A DNA stretch of 64,000 bases from Spongospora subterranea (Eukaryota; Endomyxa; Phytomyxea; Plasmodiophorida; Plasmodiophoridae). The position numbers and the translations under genes are program-made. Position 1 is the first letter of the stretch; each line of letters starts with the position of its first letter. Shown here piece after piece: positions 30,908 through 40,979 of this stretch. Where the stretch lies: assembly GCA_900404475.1 (NCBI GenBank), contig OUQQ01000006.1, positions 36,154 to 100,153 on the forward strand. The letters are read 5' to 3'. The notes beneath the pieces were generated by a model. It was not told the DNA's origin. It ran no database searches and was given only the letters and a program-made list of their open reading frames with translations.

Positions 30908-33348
30908 ATGGGTATCTCATTTATCCTAACATTATGTGTGGCGCTCTTCGTGTCTTTGGGAATGTGCCAAGACTGCCCAGATAACGCGGCGCCCCTTATT
31001 CCTGTTAAGGGTCCGCCATTGACCATTATTCATCGCGACGATTGCAGTGACGAGCCTGGCTTGGCTCCCGAAACTCCACAAACATATCGTATTGCAGGTA
31101 TTGTCGTAGCGCCATCGGCCTCCCCGAGACCACTCCCTGTTACATGGCGATACGGTCCCGAGGGAATCAAAGGCGACACTGGTTCATCCCTGGTCGGATT
31201 CTCTTGCGAATCTGAATCGGGCAAGACTCCTTCCCCGGTGAACCGCCTTGTCACCGACCATATCTCAATAGCACAATACGCCGCTCTTGGTCCAAAGCCT
31301 ATAATACATCCGGTTCAGACGATAACCCCTGAATGCCCTAACCAACCGCCTCGTCCACTGGCGCCATCTCGCCTTCATCTTCACGCCACGATTCCGACTA
31401 AACAGGATTGTGCTGATGCCCCCATTGTCACTAAGGAGGAATGTACCGACACCCCAATTCTCACCAAGGTGGAATGCACCGATGCCCCGGCCCCCCTCGA
31501 GAGAATTGTGTCACCACCAACTACACAATGCGAGCCAGTCAAGGTTGTTCCTCTTCGCGGTATATCAATATCAGCGCCTGGATTCGCTCGACGCGCTCAA
31601 CCACCGACGTATGCCTCCAATAATATTGCATCTGGGGCCTCATACTCGTTCGCAGCAGCTAATGCTGTCAATCGTGGTGTCCGTCGGACTGAGGTTAAAG
31701 CGTATTCTCCAAGGCTGCGTCCAACAAAACAGCCTATTGTTCGTAGACCTCGAGCTATTCCTGTTGACGTCGAGACTTTTATCCGCATTCCTATGCCGCA
31801 AACGCCAGCGCCGATCCAGGTGGATTCCACCAATTCCGCGTATTTAGTTCGCGCCACTCCAAACGCTGATATAATGAGGCGGACGGCAGCGGGTATCAAT
31901 AGTGCCAATATGAACAATAACGCTGTCGCTAATAACATCGACATTAACAACATTGCTACCAACAACGTGAACAGCGGTAACATTGCTACCTACAACGCCA
32001 ACATTGATAGCAACTTCGTGAACAGCAACAGCATTGCAACCAACAACGTCAACAACAACATTGCTACCAACAACATTGAAACCAACGACGCGAACAGCAA
32101 TAAGATCGCAACCAACAATGTGAACAGCAACAACATTGCAACCAATACCGTGAACAGCAATAGTGTCGCAACCAACAACGTGAACAGCAATAGTATCGCA
32201 ACCAACAACGTGAACANNNNNNNNNNNNNNNNNNNNNNNNNNNNNNNNNNNNNNNNNNNNNNNNNNNNNNNNNNNNNNNNNNNNNNNNNNNNNNNNNNNN
32301 NNNNNNNNNNNNNNNNNNNNNNNNNNNNNNNNNNNNNNNNNNNNNNNNNNNNNNNNNNNNNNNNNNNNNNNNNNNNNNNNNNNNNNNNNNNNNNNNNNNN
32401 NNNNNNNNNNNNNNNNNNNNNNNNNNNNNNNNNNNNNNNNNNNNNNNNNNNNNNNNNNNNNNNNNNNNNNNNNNNNNNNNNNNNNNNNNNNNNNNNNNNN
32501 NNNNNNNNNNNNNNNNNNNNNNNNNNNNNNNNNNNNNNNNNNNNNNNNNNNNNNNNNNNNNNNNNNNNNNNNNNNNNNNNNNNNNNNNNNNNNNNNNNNN
32601 NNNNNNNNNNNNNNNNNNNNNNNNNNNNNNNNNNNNNNNNNNNNNNNNNNNNNNNNNNNNNNNNNNNNNNNNNNNNNNNNNNNNNNNNNNNNNNNNNNNN
32701 NNNNNNNNNNNNNNNNNNNNNNNNNNNNNNNNNNNNNNNNNNNNNNNCGTGAACAGCAACAACATTGCAACCAACAACGTGAACAGCAATAGTATCGCAA
32801 ACAACAACGTGAACAGCAACAACATTGCCAGTGACACTCTAAACAGCAATACCATCGCTATCAACAACTTGAACAACAGCAGTCTTATCAGCAACTCAAA
32901 CGGCAACAACATCGCTACCAACAACGTCATTGCTACCAATCTTAATAGTAACAATATCGTGACCAACAATATCGATAGCAATAACGTCGCTGGCAGAGGC
33001 CAAACATCGCAGAATAACATTGACATTAGCAATATCAACAACAACCACATTGGCATCAACAATGTCAATAACAACATGATCGAGACCAATAATTCGAACA
33101 ATAACAATATTGCGATCCACAACGTGAACAATGTCAATGCGGTCAACCACGAAACCGCTGGTTCTGACGGTAATAATGGCCACCAAGGAAGCAATGATAG
33201 GGGGTCATTTGAAGAAAAAAAAGTGCATGTGATTAATTCGACAGTCGCAATAACATCTGGCGGAGAAACGGACGTGATTAAGTCATTGCCTACAATTGAA
33301 AAAAGCTCAGTCAAAATTCCAATAGCGGACTCAGCAGCATTTCATTGA
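30908..33348 (+). CDS. Secreted Asn-rich protein with decapeptide (pentad-periodic) repeats; broken by assembly gap
   Basis: The ATG at 30908 begins a signal peptide (ISFILTLCVALFVSLGMC). Residues about 20-310 are Pro-rich with a Cys-containing 12-residue repeat (KQDCADAPIVT, KEECTDTPILT, KVECTDAPAPL). From about 31908 the sequence becomes a tandem array of the decapeptide NSNNIATNNV and variants, encoded by near-identical 30-bp units. Ile and Val alternate every fifth residue, the spacing of pentapeptide-repeat beta-helices, though Asn occupies the small-residue position usual in that family. A 531-N gap (32217-32747) lies inside the array; the frame before and after it differs by the nominal gap length, so the gap size is only an estimate. 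After the gap 199 more residues follow, more diverged repeats and then a Ser/Gly tail with no anchor. A secreted structural, adhesive or surface-coat role is inference. Confidence 0.8.
31908..33140 (+). repeat. 30-bp coding minisatellite of the Asn-rich protein
   Basis: Units of the form AACAGCAACAACATTGCAACC plus AACAACGTG repeat in phase with codons. They are most uniform immediately on both sides of the gap and degenerate towards both ends, as expected if the array grows and homogenises in its centre. The unresolved 531 N are due to this repetitiveness. Confidence 0.85.
32217..32747. other. Assembly gap (531 N)
   Basis: A run of N inside the coding minisatellite; its true length is unknown. 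Confidence 0.99.
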
Positions 33349-33509
33349 AAATTATAAACAAAGAATTATTGATATACTCGTAAATACCGTGATCAATGGG
33401 CAATGTTCCGATATTCTGAGTACCGTTTTCTGCAGCTACTGGATCAGACTTTCCCTAGATATCCGGTTGTCCAAGAACAGTACAAAAATAAATAGATGAT
33501 GTCACTGCT

Positions 33510-34997
33510 TTAACGTCGTGTTCTGCGATTGCTCTTTCTGGGAGCTTCCACTGGCGGTGGGCGATCAGCAGATGTAATAGTCCCAGTAGTGATCTCGTCT
33601 TTTAAAGGATTGTTTTCTATGGAATGTTGTGTCTTCACGTAAAATCTCATATCGTTCAACTGTTCAGTCAACGAACGAATTTCTTCGCCCCGCCGTCGAA
33701 TGACGTCGTTATAAGAGCTTTGATCGGATTGTAGCAAATTTCTGACAGAATCTTGATCAGCAAGCAGCTTTTCATTCAACTTTCGCAAATCTTGCAATTG
33801 AACCGTTTTTTCAGCTTCCATCCGTTGCTGGTTCTTGATCTGTTCAACATTGCCTTCCAAAACACCCTGAAGCTGTATGATGGATTCTTGCACGGCTGAC
33901 TGATATGACAAGAGAGAAACTAGGTCAGAATCAATCCGTTGACATGCCGCCTGGAAATTGCGCTCCATATTCTTTTGTTGTTGCTTAAAAATGCAGCATT
34001 GTTCTTGGAGTTGAGACGACAACAGATAGTTATATTCATCTAGGACATTCTCAAGCTTTAAATCAGATTTCCTTGATGAATAAGCCAAAGATTCCTCATC
34101 TTGTCCTTCAACTTCCACAAGTTTACCATCGCCAAGAATTAGACGATGCACAAAATTCTCAGCTGCATAATCCCATACCGAACGCGTACAGACATCAAGC
34201 GCGTATGTGTGAAATGTTTCTTGAAAGCTGTAACATCTACATGAGCAAACACAGTTTTATGAATGGGAGGAGCAATTACTGTTGCGCTGCGTGTCCGTTA
34301 ACTCTTCTACCGCACCCAACATGTCCACAGATCAGACAAATCCATAAATCATCAGCCGTCGCTACAGATTCGCATCTTTCACAATGCGATTGGTCCTGAA
34401 TAATCTGATGAAATTTCGTAATCAAAAACCTCGTCGGATTATCCCTACTATTTGTGGGTGCATATGATGGCGACAAACAGGACACGCGTTACTGTTACTC
34501 TTCCATTTTCGTAAACATTGCAGATGAAATCGATGACGACACAAGACGCCGATTGTCCCCACCGTTGTAAGTGGTTCGAGACAGACAGGGCAGCATTCCG
34601 GGGAAGAGTCGCAGCATTCTGATGACGAAGAAGGATCTGGAAAAAAGGCGCAGTTCGCGATTGGCGAAATTTTGCAGCAATCGTCCTCCAGATCATTGAA
34701 TGGCAAGTCATTCAATGATTCATAGAAGGTTTGATAATCGTTTTCTGACACGAAAGACACCAGGATGGCGTAATAAAAATCGCTGGGTGGAATGTCGTGA
34801 TCGACAACTTGCATATGACGGATCCTATCATCAACGGTCTCGATTATGGTGCAGAATTCGGAAAGAGGCACATGCTTGGGAATTGAGGATACCAGGGCCA
34901 TAATGGTCTGCTGGCCGGAGCTCCCAATCTGGACTCGGGCATGGATCACTTCAAGATCTCCATGACCAAACCTGAACGAGATATGATCGTCCTCCAT
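33510..34997 (-). CDS. BRAP: BRAP-type RING/UBP zinc-finger E3 ligase
   Basis: Three exons join in frame from the ATG at 34997, with introns of 51 bp (after HMHPQI) and 54 bp (after GHAAQ). The order is that of BRCA1-associated protein/IMP: an N-terminal RRM-like BRAP2 domain ([20 protein letters not shown]), a RING-H2 finger ([27 protein letters not shown]), a UBP-type zinc finger ([53 protein letters not shown]) and a long coiled coil, ending in a basic RRTRR tail. BRAP is a Ras-effector ubiquitin ligase that tethers nuclear localisation signals and modulates MAPK scaffolding. All zinc ligands checked are present. Confidence 0.93.
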
Positions 34998-35049
34998 TGC
35001 TTGACACTCACAATTATGATCCGATTACAAAGTGCGCGGCGTTGCCTAA

Positions 35050-35220
35050 CTGTATGGGGCCCATTGTTGCGCGACTGAGTTAGTGTACAAACACTCGACG
35101 GTATGGGGCCGCACGTTGCGCGACTGCAATAGTGTACAATACCCGGCTGCGCAACTGAGTTAGTGTACATTGCTCGACTGTGGGCCAGTTGATTGCCCGA
35201 CTGTATGGGGCCTGTATTTC
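35050..35220. repeat. Imperfect tandem repeat, about 49-bp unit
   Basis: GTATGGGGCC followed by TTGCGCGACTGAGTTAGTGT occurs about three times with drift (GTATGGGG at 35052, 35101 and 35202; AGTGTACA about every 30-50 bp). It lies just upstream of the BRAP start and is noncoding. Confidence 0.7.
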
Positions 35221-35694
35221 GCCAAAGCAATTCACGATCCAGTCAAGATGTCCAGAGGAATTCACATGATCCAGATAAGGTGTCCAAAGAACCATCACAT
35301 AATCCTGACAATCACGGTCAACTTCTGTTGAGAAATAGGAGAGAGATTGACGTGATAATCTCTCTTCCGATATGATCAATATTTGCTTGGTTCCCATACC
35401 TGCAATGTCATCGTCGCTGTTGCTTGACAAGATGTCAGTTTGGTATGCTTCCACTGCAGTTCCTGGAGCTCTGAAGAGTGCCAATTCGATCTGTAAATTA
35501 CTTTACCGAACGAGAAACCATTGCTCAAGAACCCTTCGTTTTGAGACCATGCTGTATGCTGAATTTGCTACGACTCGAATACTCGGAAACCATCTAAGCT
35601 GTCGGATGTTCAGCAACGAGAAACCCGTTCGATATCAATCGGAGCGTCCGTCGCTTTTGCGGGACTCCCTATGGCAAGGATGAGGAAGGATATG
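35221..35694. other. Spacer with an unassigned minus-strand ORF
   Basis: A minus frame from 35484 to 35080 runs for 134 codons through the tandem repeat; no family recognised, probably chance or a decayed gene. Confidence 0.3.
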
Positions 35695-36230
35695 GTCAGC
35701 GAGTCTGGTGCTCAAAATCAGAAAAGTGTCAGCAAGCTGTCGCTTGTGTTATTCCTGTACGCGCGTCTAAGGTGTCGCATAAAGGGAAACTGTCACCCTC
35801 TAAACGGGCTCGTGTTTTGGAAATTCATCAAGCCAATCCTATAATGTCGCAAGCAAAAGTGGCTGAGAAAGCACGAAGAGAATTTGAGCTGGATCGACTG
35901 AGTCAGGCTACTATTATCACTGCCATCAAAGAGTCTAAACTTATTGCTGCTAACTCTGGCAATCTGACAATGGCCCAATGCCTGAAGACCAGACCCGCTC
36001 CGCTCACCATACCCTTCTTCATCCTTGCCATAGGGAGTCCCGCAAAGGCGATGAACGCTCCGATTACAATCTGGACACCTGGCTCATTCAAAGACTCAGT
36101 GATGAGAATGCTATCGAAGAACAATGTTCATACCGATGAGAACCGGATCCGCTTAACGGCTCGTTGCAGACAGGGCAGGGTTCCATTGTTGTCACCTACA
36201 TGCATCTATCCGTTTCGTTGAGTAAAGCAA
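35695..36230 (+). pseudogene. Orphan CENP-B/pogo-type HTH (transposase N-terminus)
   Basis: An open frame includes GKLSPSKRARVLEIHQANPI, then SQAKVAEKARREFELDRLSQ and TIITAIKESKL, the basic HTH_psq/CENP-B N-terminal DNA-binding fold found in Tigger/pogo transposases ('LS...R..IL......S....A...F...S..TI..IL'). The following sequence loses the pattern and no DDE catalytic core follows, so this is a broken transposase or a solo DNA-binding domain. Confidence 0.5.
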
Positions 36231-36956
36231 GTTCCAGTCTATCACGACGGGCATCGTCCAGGGATCGGCCGTTGAACCACAACGAAACTGCTCTCATCTC
36301 GTCGAGCAACAGCGGAAAGGTCGTCAAATGGGACTTGTGCAATCGTTATCGTCCAGAACACGGTTTGCTCGATCCATTTCTTATGTTCTTATTCCCTAAT
36401 CATACATCGGTCGTGTTGTGTTGTGTGCGTTTGTTTTCCGTCGTAATCGTGGTGCTACCGTTATCGGGGCTCGTATCGCCCCTAGTTTAGTTGTCGGACG
36501 CAATAGTACGAGGGCCGATGCGAATCGGAGTGTTTGAAAGCGAGGAGGTGTGATGAGTTCGAATTTGAGGCGCCAGTATACTGTACTGATAACTGCCGAC
36601 TGCATTCTCGACATCGCATGCAGTTCCTGGCAAGACAGCAATATAAGCAATAACCGCACACGGTGTTGATAGGTCTGTCGATTGAACATTCAATGACTTA
36701 TGTGTTTTTCTCCCCACTAATACCTTTTACATCGATTTCGAATTCTGTATCACAGATGATTCTCAGCACTGAATCTTTCGTCCGGCTCCAGTTATAAACG
36801 TTCTCGTGGATTTGCTGAAAACGTTGAGGACGCTGTTCCATCGGTTTTCCGCAAAGCGCATAGCGTATTGGAGATGGGTCGGGAATACAGTTTGCCATGA
36901 CGAAAGGTCGACAATTTTAGAAAAAGGAAAGCGCGCTGGACGCAAGGGGTTGGCCC
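36231..36956. other. Spacer without a confident gene
   Basis: Only short overlapping open frames on both strands; it presumably contains the IF3 promoter at its right end. Confidence 0.35.
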
Positions 36957-37778
36957 TTGGCGCCATCGACAGGAGCCCGGACAGTCACGGAGTTGGCCAA
37001 GAAGGTCGTGATGATCCTGGCGAGATTATCATCATGCCGCATAGCTGCCATCGTCAACAATGATTCTCGGCCAGTGATAATCAGAAGGTGGTTGACATCG
37101 CCTGCCGATGGAGCCAGCTCCATTGTCAAATCCGTCCTTTTGATTGATCAACATGGTGTCAATCGCGGCAATCAGGTATTATGCTGTATTAAAACACGAT
37201 GAACCTCAACCCCCACCTTTGACAGCTATTTATTTGATCTAGACCATGGAATTCGCCAGGAATTGTGCCAAAGTCGCCGGATTAACTCTAACCATGGTTA
37301 ATCGTACAGCTGTCCCTCCGGTCTATAAAATCACACAGGCGGTCCCGAACGTCACGGTCGCTAGGGCCGCCGGAATCCCTGTCGGGACGATCGCTAAACC
37401 TGTCAAAGATAAGGAGTACAAGGAGAAGGAGATCAAGATGACCAGTCGAACCGAGGTTTGGCTTGGCAGATTATAGTGCCCGATTATTAATTGTGTGTAT
37501 TACTGTCCCATTAGCCTCACGACTTCGAGCACAAAATCGGGATGATGAAGCGGTTCCTGGGCCAAGGGCACCCGATCCGCATCCTGATCATCCTCAAATC
37601 GGGGAGGAAGTTCCAGAACAAGGTGAATCGCTCGGTGGAGCCGGAGTCCCTGCAGGCGCTGCACGGGCGGATCTGCAAAGAGGTCGCCGACCTCGGCCGC
37701 ATGCACGGCTCCATCAAGGACATCGGATGGCGCTACACCTTCTCGATACGGCCGATCACCCGGAAATCGACCCAATAA
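36957..37778 (+). CDS. MTIF3: Mitochondrial translation initiation factor IF-3
   Basis: Three exons (36957-37175, 37243-37455, 37515-37778) with introns of 67 and 59 bp give about 231 residues. The first about 50 residues are rich in Arg, Ala and Ser with few acids, a plausible mitochondrial presequence. Then comes the IF3 N domain (SVLLIDQHGVNRGNQTMEF, VAGLTLTMVNRTAVPPVYKI, matching 'V.LI...G...G......A...A....L.L..V.....PPVCKI'), a Lys/Glu-rich linker helix and the C domain (HDFEHKIGMMKRFLGQGHPI, RILIILKSGR, ending IGWRYTFSIRP). IF3 binds the small mitoribosomal subunit and proofreads initiator tRNA pairing. It converges on AAMP with 42 bp between the stops. Confidence 0.88.
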
Positions 37779-37820
37779 TAATAGAGAACTGTTTATATTT
37801 GCGAATGGGGAGACGAGCGG

Positions 37821-39029
37821 TCACGATTGGGATATCTCGAACACTAGCGCGACATGATCGTCGGCGCACGAGATTACGAATCGCTCGTCGGACGAGATGG
37901 CGATGTCGTAGACCGGGCCAGTATGGCCCCGGAATGTCTGGACCAGCGAGCACGATCGCGTGTCCCACAGGCGAACGGTCCCGTCCAGGGAGCAGGAACA
38001 CAATAGATAGGGCCGGATTCGCAGCCAGACCAGCTTCACCACGCCGTCGTCGTGATTGAATTTCGCCCGGACCGAGCCGCGGCTGATATCGATGATGCAG
38101 ATCGAGCCGTCCATCCCGCCCGTTGCGGCCCAGTCCTGGCCCAGTTCGCCATTGGCGAAGGCCACCGCCTCCACCGCCGAATGATTATCCGATATCGACC
38201 CGAGCACCTTCCCGTGTTCGGTGTGAACCCATTTGGCGGTCTGGTCCTGGGATCCGGTCAGCACGATCGGCTTGTTGGGGTGCGCGTGCATCGAACAGAT
38301 CGCATCCGTATGGTACAGGTGCCCTGGCTTGACGACCACCATCGTCTGGCCGGTTTTACACGACCAAACCCGGAACGTGCCATCAACACTGCCAGTGCAT
38401 AAGGTTTTCCCTCCGTTACCGGTGAATGTGGCGCAATTCTGTTGGCCATCTTGCGACAGGACCTGGATGAGCGCTTTGGATGTGGGTGTGAGATGCCATA
38501 CCCAACATGTTCCATCGCCCGACCCGAACGCCATCACATTTCCAATAGGGTGCCAGGTTAGCCACTCGACCTCCGATGATGGGCCATCCAACGAATGCAG
38601 TAAACCGCCATCGCCACTATACACATGGCAGGTTCCGTCCATACTCCCCGTCGCCAGCATCGATCCGTCGTGGGAATAGCCGACGGCGATGACAGAATCG
38701 GAATGGGCCAGGAGCGGTTTCCCGTAGGGCTCTCCGGTCGTGATCGACCATTGGAAGGCGAGATTATCGCCACCGCCGGTTAACACAATATTGGGATCTG
38801 ATGGGCTGCAAGCGATACTGTAGACGGGCTCAGAGTGCCTGAAAAAACCTTGAACCGAATCGTCCTCGAATATCTGCAGGTCGGTGTTGTCGGTATCGTC
38901 TTGGCCCGTTCCTTGATCGGCGATCTCAACCAGCTCGCAGGATTCCCCGGCTCTCATCGATGGGGTATCCATCGCCTCTGACTCCCTATATTGATCGTCG
39001 GCATGATCATGATCACCACCCTGCTGCAT
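37821..39029 (-). CDS. AAMP: WD40 protein AAMP / Sqt1 type
   Basis: Intronless 402-codon frame with an acidic N-terminus and then at least seven WD40 blades: HSEPVYSIACSPSDPNIVLT, NLAFQWSITTGEP, HSDSVIAVGYSHDGSMLATG, EVEWLTWHPIGNVMAFGSGD, GTFRVWSCKTGQ, HNHSAVEAVAFANGE-type blades and GTVRLWDTRSCSLVQTFRGH. The 'LEWMEWHP....L.AG..DG..W.W' blade signature and overall order match AAMP of animals and Sqt1 of yeast, the dedicated chaperone of ribosomal protein uL16 (Rpl10). A role in 60S assembly is therefore likely. The lack of introns is unusual for this window and could reflect retroposition or intron loss. Confidence 0.85.
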   Translation of the reverse strand: MQQGGDHDHADDQYRESEAMDTPSMRAGESCELVEIADQGTGQDDTDNTDLQIFEDDSVQGFFRHSEPVYSIACSPSDPNIVLTGGGDNLAFQWSITTGEPYGKPLLAHSDSVIAVGYSHDGSMLATGSMDGTCHVYSGDGGLLHSLDGPSSEVEWLTWHPIGNVMAFGSGDGTCWVWHLTPTSKALIQVLSQDGQQNCATFTGNGGKTLCTGSVDGTFRVWSCKTGQTMVVVKPGHLYHTDAICSMHAHPNKPIVLTGSQDQTAKWVHTEHGKVLGSISDNHSAVEAVAFANGELGQDWAATGGMDGSICIIDISRGSVRAKFNHDDGVVKLVWLRIRPYLLCSCSLDGTVRLWDTRSCSLVQTFRGHTGPVYDIAISSDERFVISCADDHVALVFEISQS

Positions 39030-40073
39030 TATCGCGCGATCGATGCAGGAGATTTCGCCGCCCGCAACCGAACCCCAACCGGTTTAGAGCAGGACCGACC
39101 CCCAGAGTCAGTCAGACATTCATAGCCCGTCACGGACTCCGTGGATTTATCCCGACGGAACAATGCAGCTCAGAACGTGCCCCAACACTCAGCCGTACCA
39201 AACACGTACCGAACCCAAACGAACGGCTGATGGTGACTTCGAACGCTCGTCCCGACACTGCTTGCCAAAATTCAATTAGACTTTACCGGTTTTTTCTATT
39301 CTGTAAATGTATCGATGAAATGGCGACAGTTTATATATCAGTTTCAGTGATCGACCTTGACCGCGCCAAAGTGGTCCCCAACCGAACGGGATTGCGTTCA
39401 CAGCTCTATCGAACCGATTTAGCTGCTGGATCTCCGGCCAGCACTCTAGATCATATCCCTTCCAGATAGGGAACAGTGTCGTATAGATTCGAAAGGGATG
39501 TCATGATGCCCCCCAAACATATATATATAGACTTAAGCTTTTGAAAAAAGACTTTAAATGCTTGTACGTAATGAAGCAGTTCTCGGGATTTCACCGGCAA
39601 TTGTTCGCCGGCGTTCTCGACGATCAGCGAAACAGTATGAATGCAAATCACGGAAAAACTCGACGAATCTGTGTTTTTGTCAGCTTCCCCGGATATGTTA
39701 GTGTCTACGACATTAGAGGAGTGCTGTTTGGTTCCAATATTGAAAAGGCGGAGTCACAACGCTGTGAATATTTTGGTGATTATCTGAACTTGAGATAAGT
39801 GGAAAGTAATCCCATCGATATCGTACAAATACATCTAGTGTCTTGTTCAACGAAGGTGACAGCTTGAACTGCATCGACGGTATCCCCCTGTGTACTCACG
39901 TTCACCCGATTGGCAGGCTTCCGATCGGAACTGGGGCTCAAAGCAACTCGGTCAATGTAGTCGACGCAACAAATTCCGCGTCGGGTCCGATTCATTCATC
40001 GAATTCATCGAATCCATCGACCCGGTTCATCATATCACCCGCCTCTGTTCCATCAATCATCAAGAGCCTCGTC
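39030..40073. other. Spacer with unassigned ORFs
   Basis: Plus-strand frames (38960-39469, 39541-39798) are open but match nothing I know. The stretch 39843-40073 is open in frame with the next gene and may be its 5' coding part, reached by splicing. Confidence 0.3.
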
Positions 40074-40730
40074 ATGCAGCCGGCAAACCTCAAAGCTCGT
40101 GCTCGTATCTTCCAAAGCCGATACCCGAACCGTATCCTGCTACGCCACAGCTACCCGTTGATCATCAGGTCGTTGTACGTGTGCTGGTTGGTCCATTGGG
40201 TGATCCTGCTGGCCCTGTGCATTGCCGCCTGGTACCACTGCAGCCAGATTGCGTCGAACTCCAGAGCCGTCGCTGTCCTCGTGTGGAGTACGATCACCTT
40301 CCTCGTTCCGAACGTATATCTCTCCGACTTGATTCATCGAGCCATCATGAGGCCCTTTTTCAACATCGGCGCGTATTTCGGAATCGCGATTGTGCACTGC
40401 GGTTTGGCAGGTTTAACAGTAAGAAAATCGATCACAAAGCACTCTTGTCTGAATCCAGATTTAACCTGAATTTGTGGTTAGGCGTGCCAAAGCGTTCCAA
40501 TCAAGGGCCCGCACCCACGAGGGATGTTCATCAATCCATTCACTCCGCTATTTGTTCTGTCGTTAGTCTTTTTGGTCAGTTTGATCGTGCTCTCGACGGT
40601 CATCTATTTGGCTCGAGGATATCTGAACACGTCCTACCTGACCGTAACCGGTATGAGATTGATCAGGATCATTCGATACGTTTGTTTAGTAGATGCGAAT
40701 ATACAGGGCAATCAACCAGGCCGTAGATAA
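40074..40730 (+). CDS. Multi-pass membrane protein, unknown
   Basis: Two exons: 40074 to about 40413, then about 40518-40730, with an intron of about 104 bp if the acceptor is the AG before GGATGTTCATC. The first exon has two hydrophobic spans (YVCWLVHWVILLALCIAAWY and AVAVLVWSTITFLVPNVYL) and begins a third (FFNIGAYFGIAIVHCGLAG). The second adds PLFVLSLVFLVSLIVLSTVI and a basic tail, so about four TM helices. No family recognised. The true start may lie upstream, since the frame is open to 39843. Confidence 0.5.
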
Positions 40731-40979
40731 CGACCTAGCACAATCCGATCGACCGAGACAATGACGACGAACATTCCATAAAAAAACAAACCGCAGAATG
40801 TGGCAGCGAATCACATGACTGGTGGGTCCAGTAGATTGGAAGCAGACGACGCGTTCAGCAATCGCTGATGGACATCACGAAGCCGCATTAACCCGAGAAA
40901 TAGATATTGCTCTACCTCTTTTGTCAGCCACGTTGATTGACATTGTCGAGACTTTTGTCGAGATGTAATAAATGAATAG

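Noticed and set aside
31844..33314. Long minus-strand hydrophobic frames opposite the Asn-rich array (Leu/Val/Ile repeats)
   Set aside because: They are antisense readings of the 30-bp repeat; the plus frame has a signal peptide and codon-phased repeats.
30000..33400. CRISPR array suggested by the regular 30-bp repeats
   Set aside because: There are no spacers; units are contiguous, codon-phased and translated.
36917..37129. Minus-strand frame with ankyrin-like periodicity (LLIITGRESLLTMAAMRHDD)
   Set aside because: It lies opposite the first IF3 exon, which is supported by an in-frame presequence and IF3 N-domain motifs; the antisense frame is a shadow.
39843..40073. Start of the four-TM gene at 39843
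   Set aside because: That position is not an ATG; the first in-frame ATG is at 40074, so the upstream part is left as uncertain.
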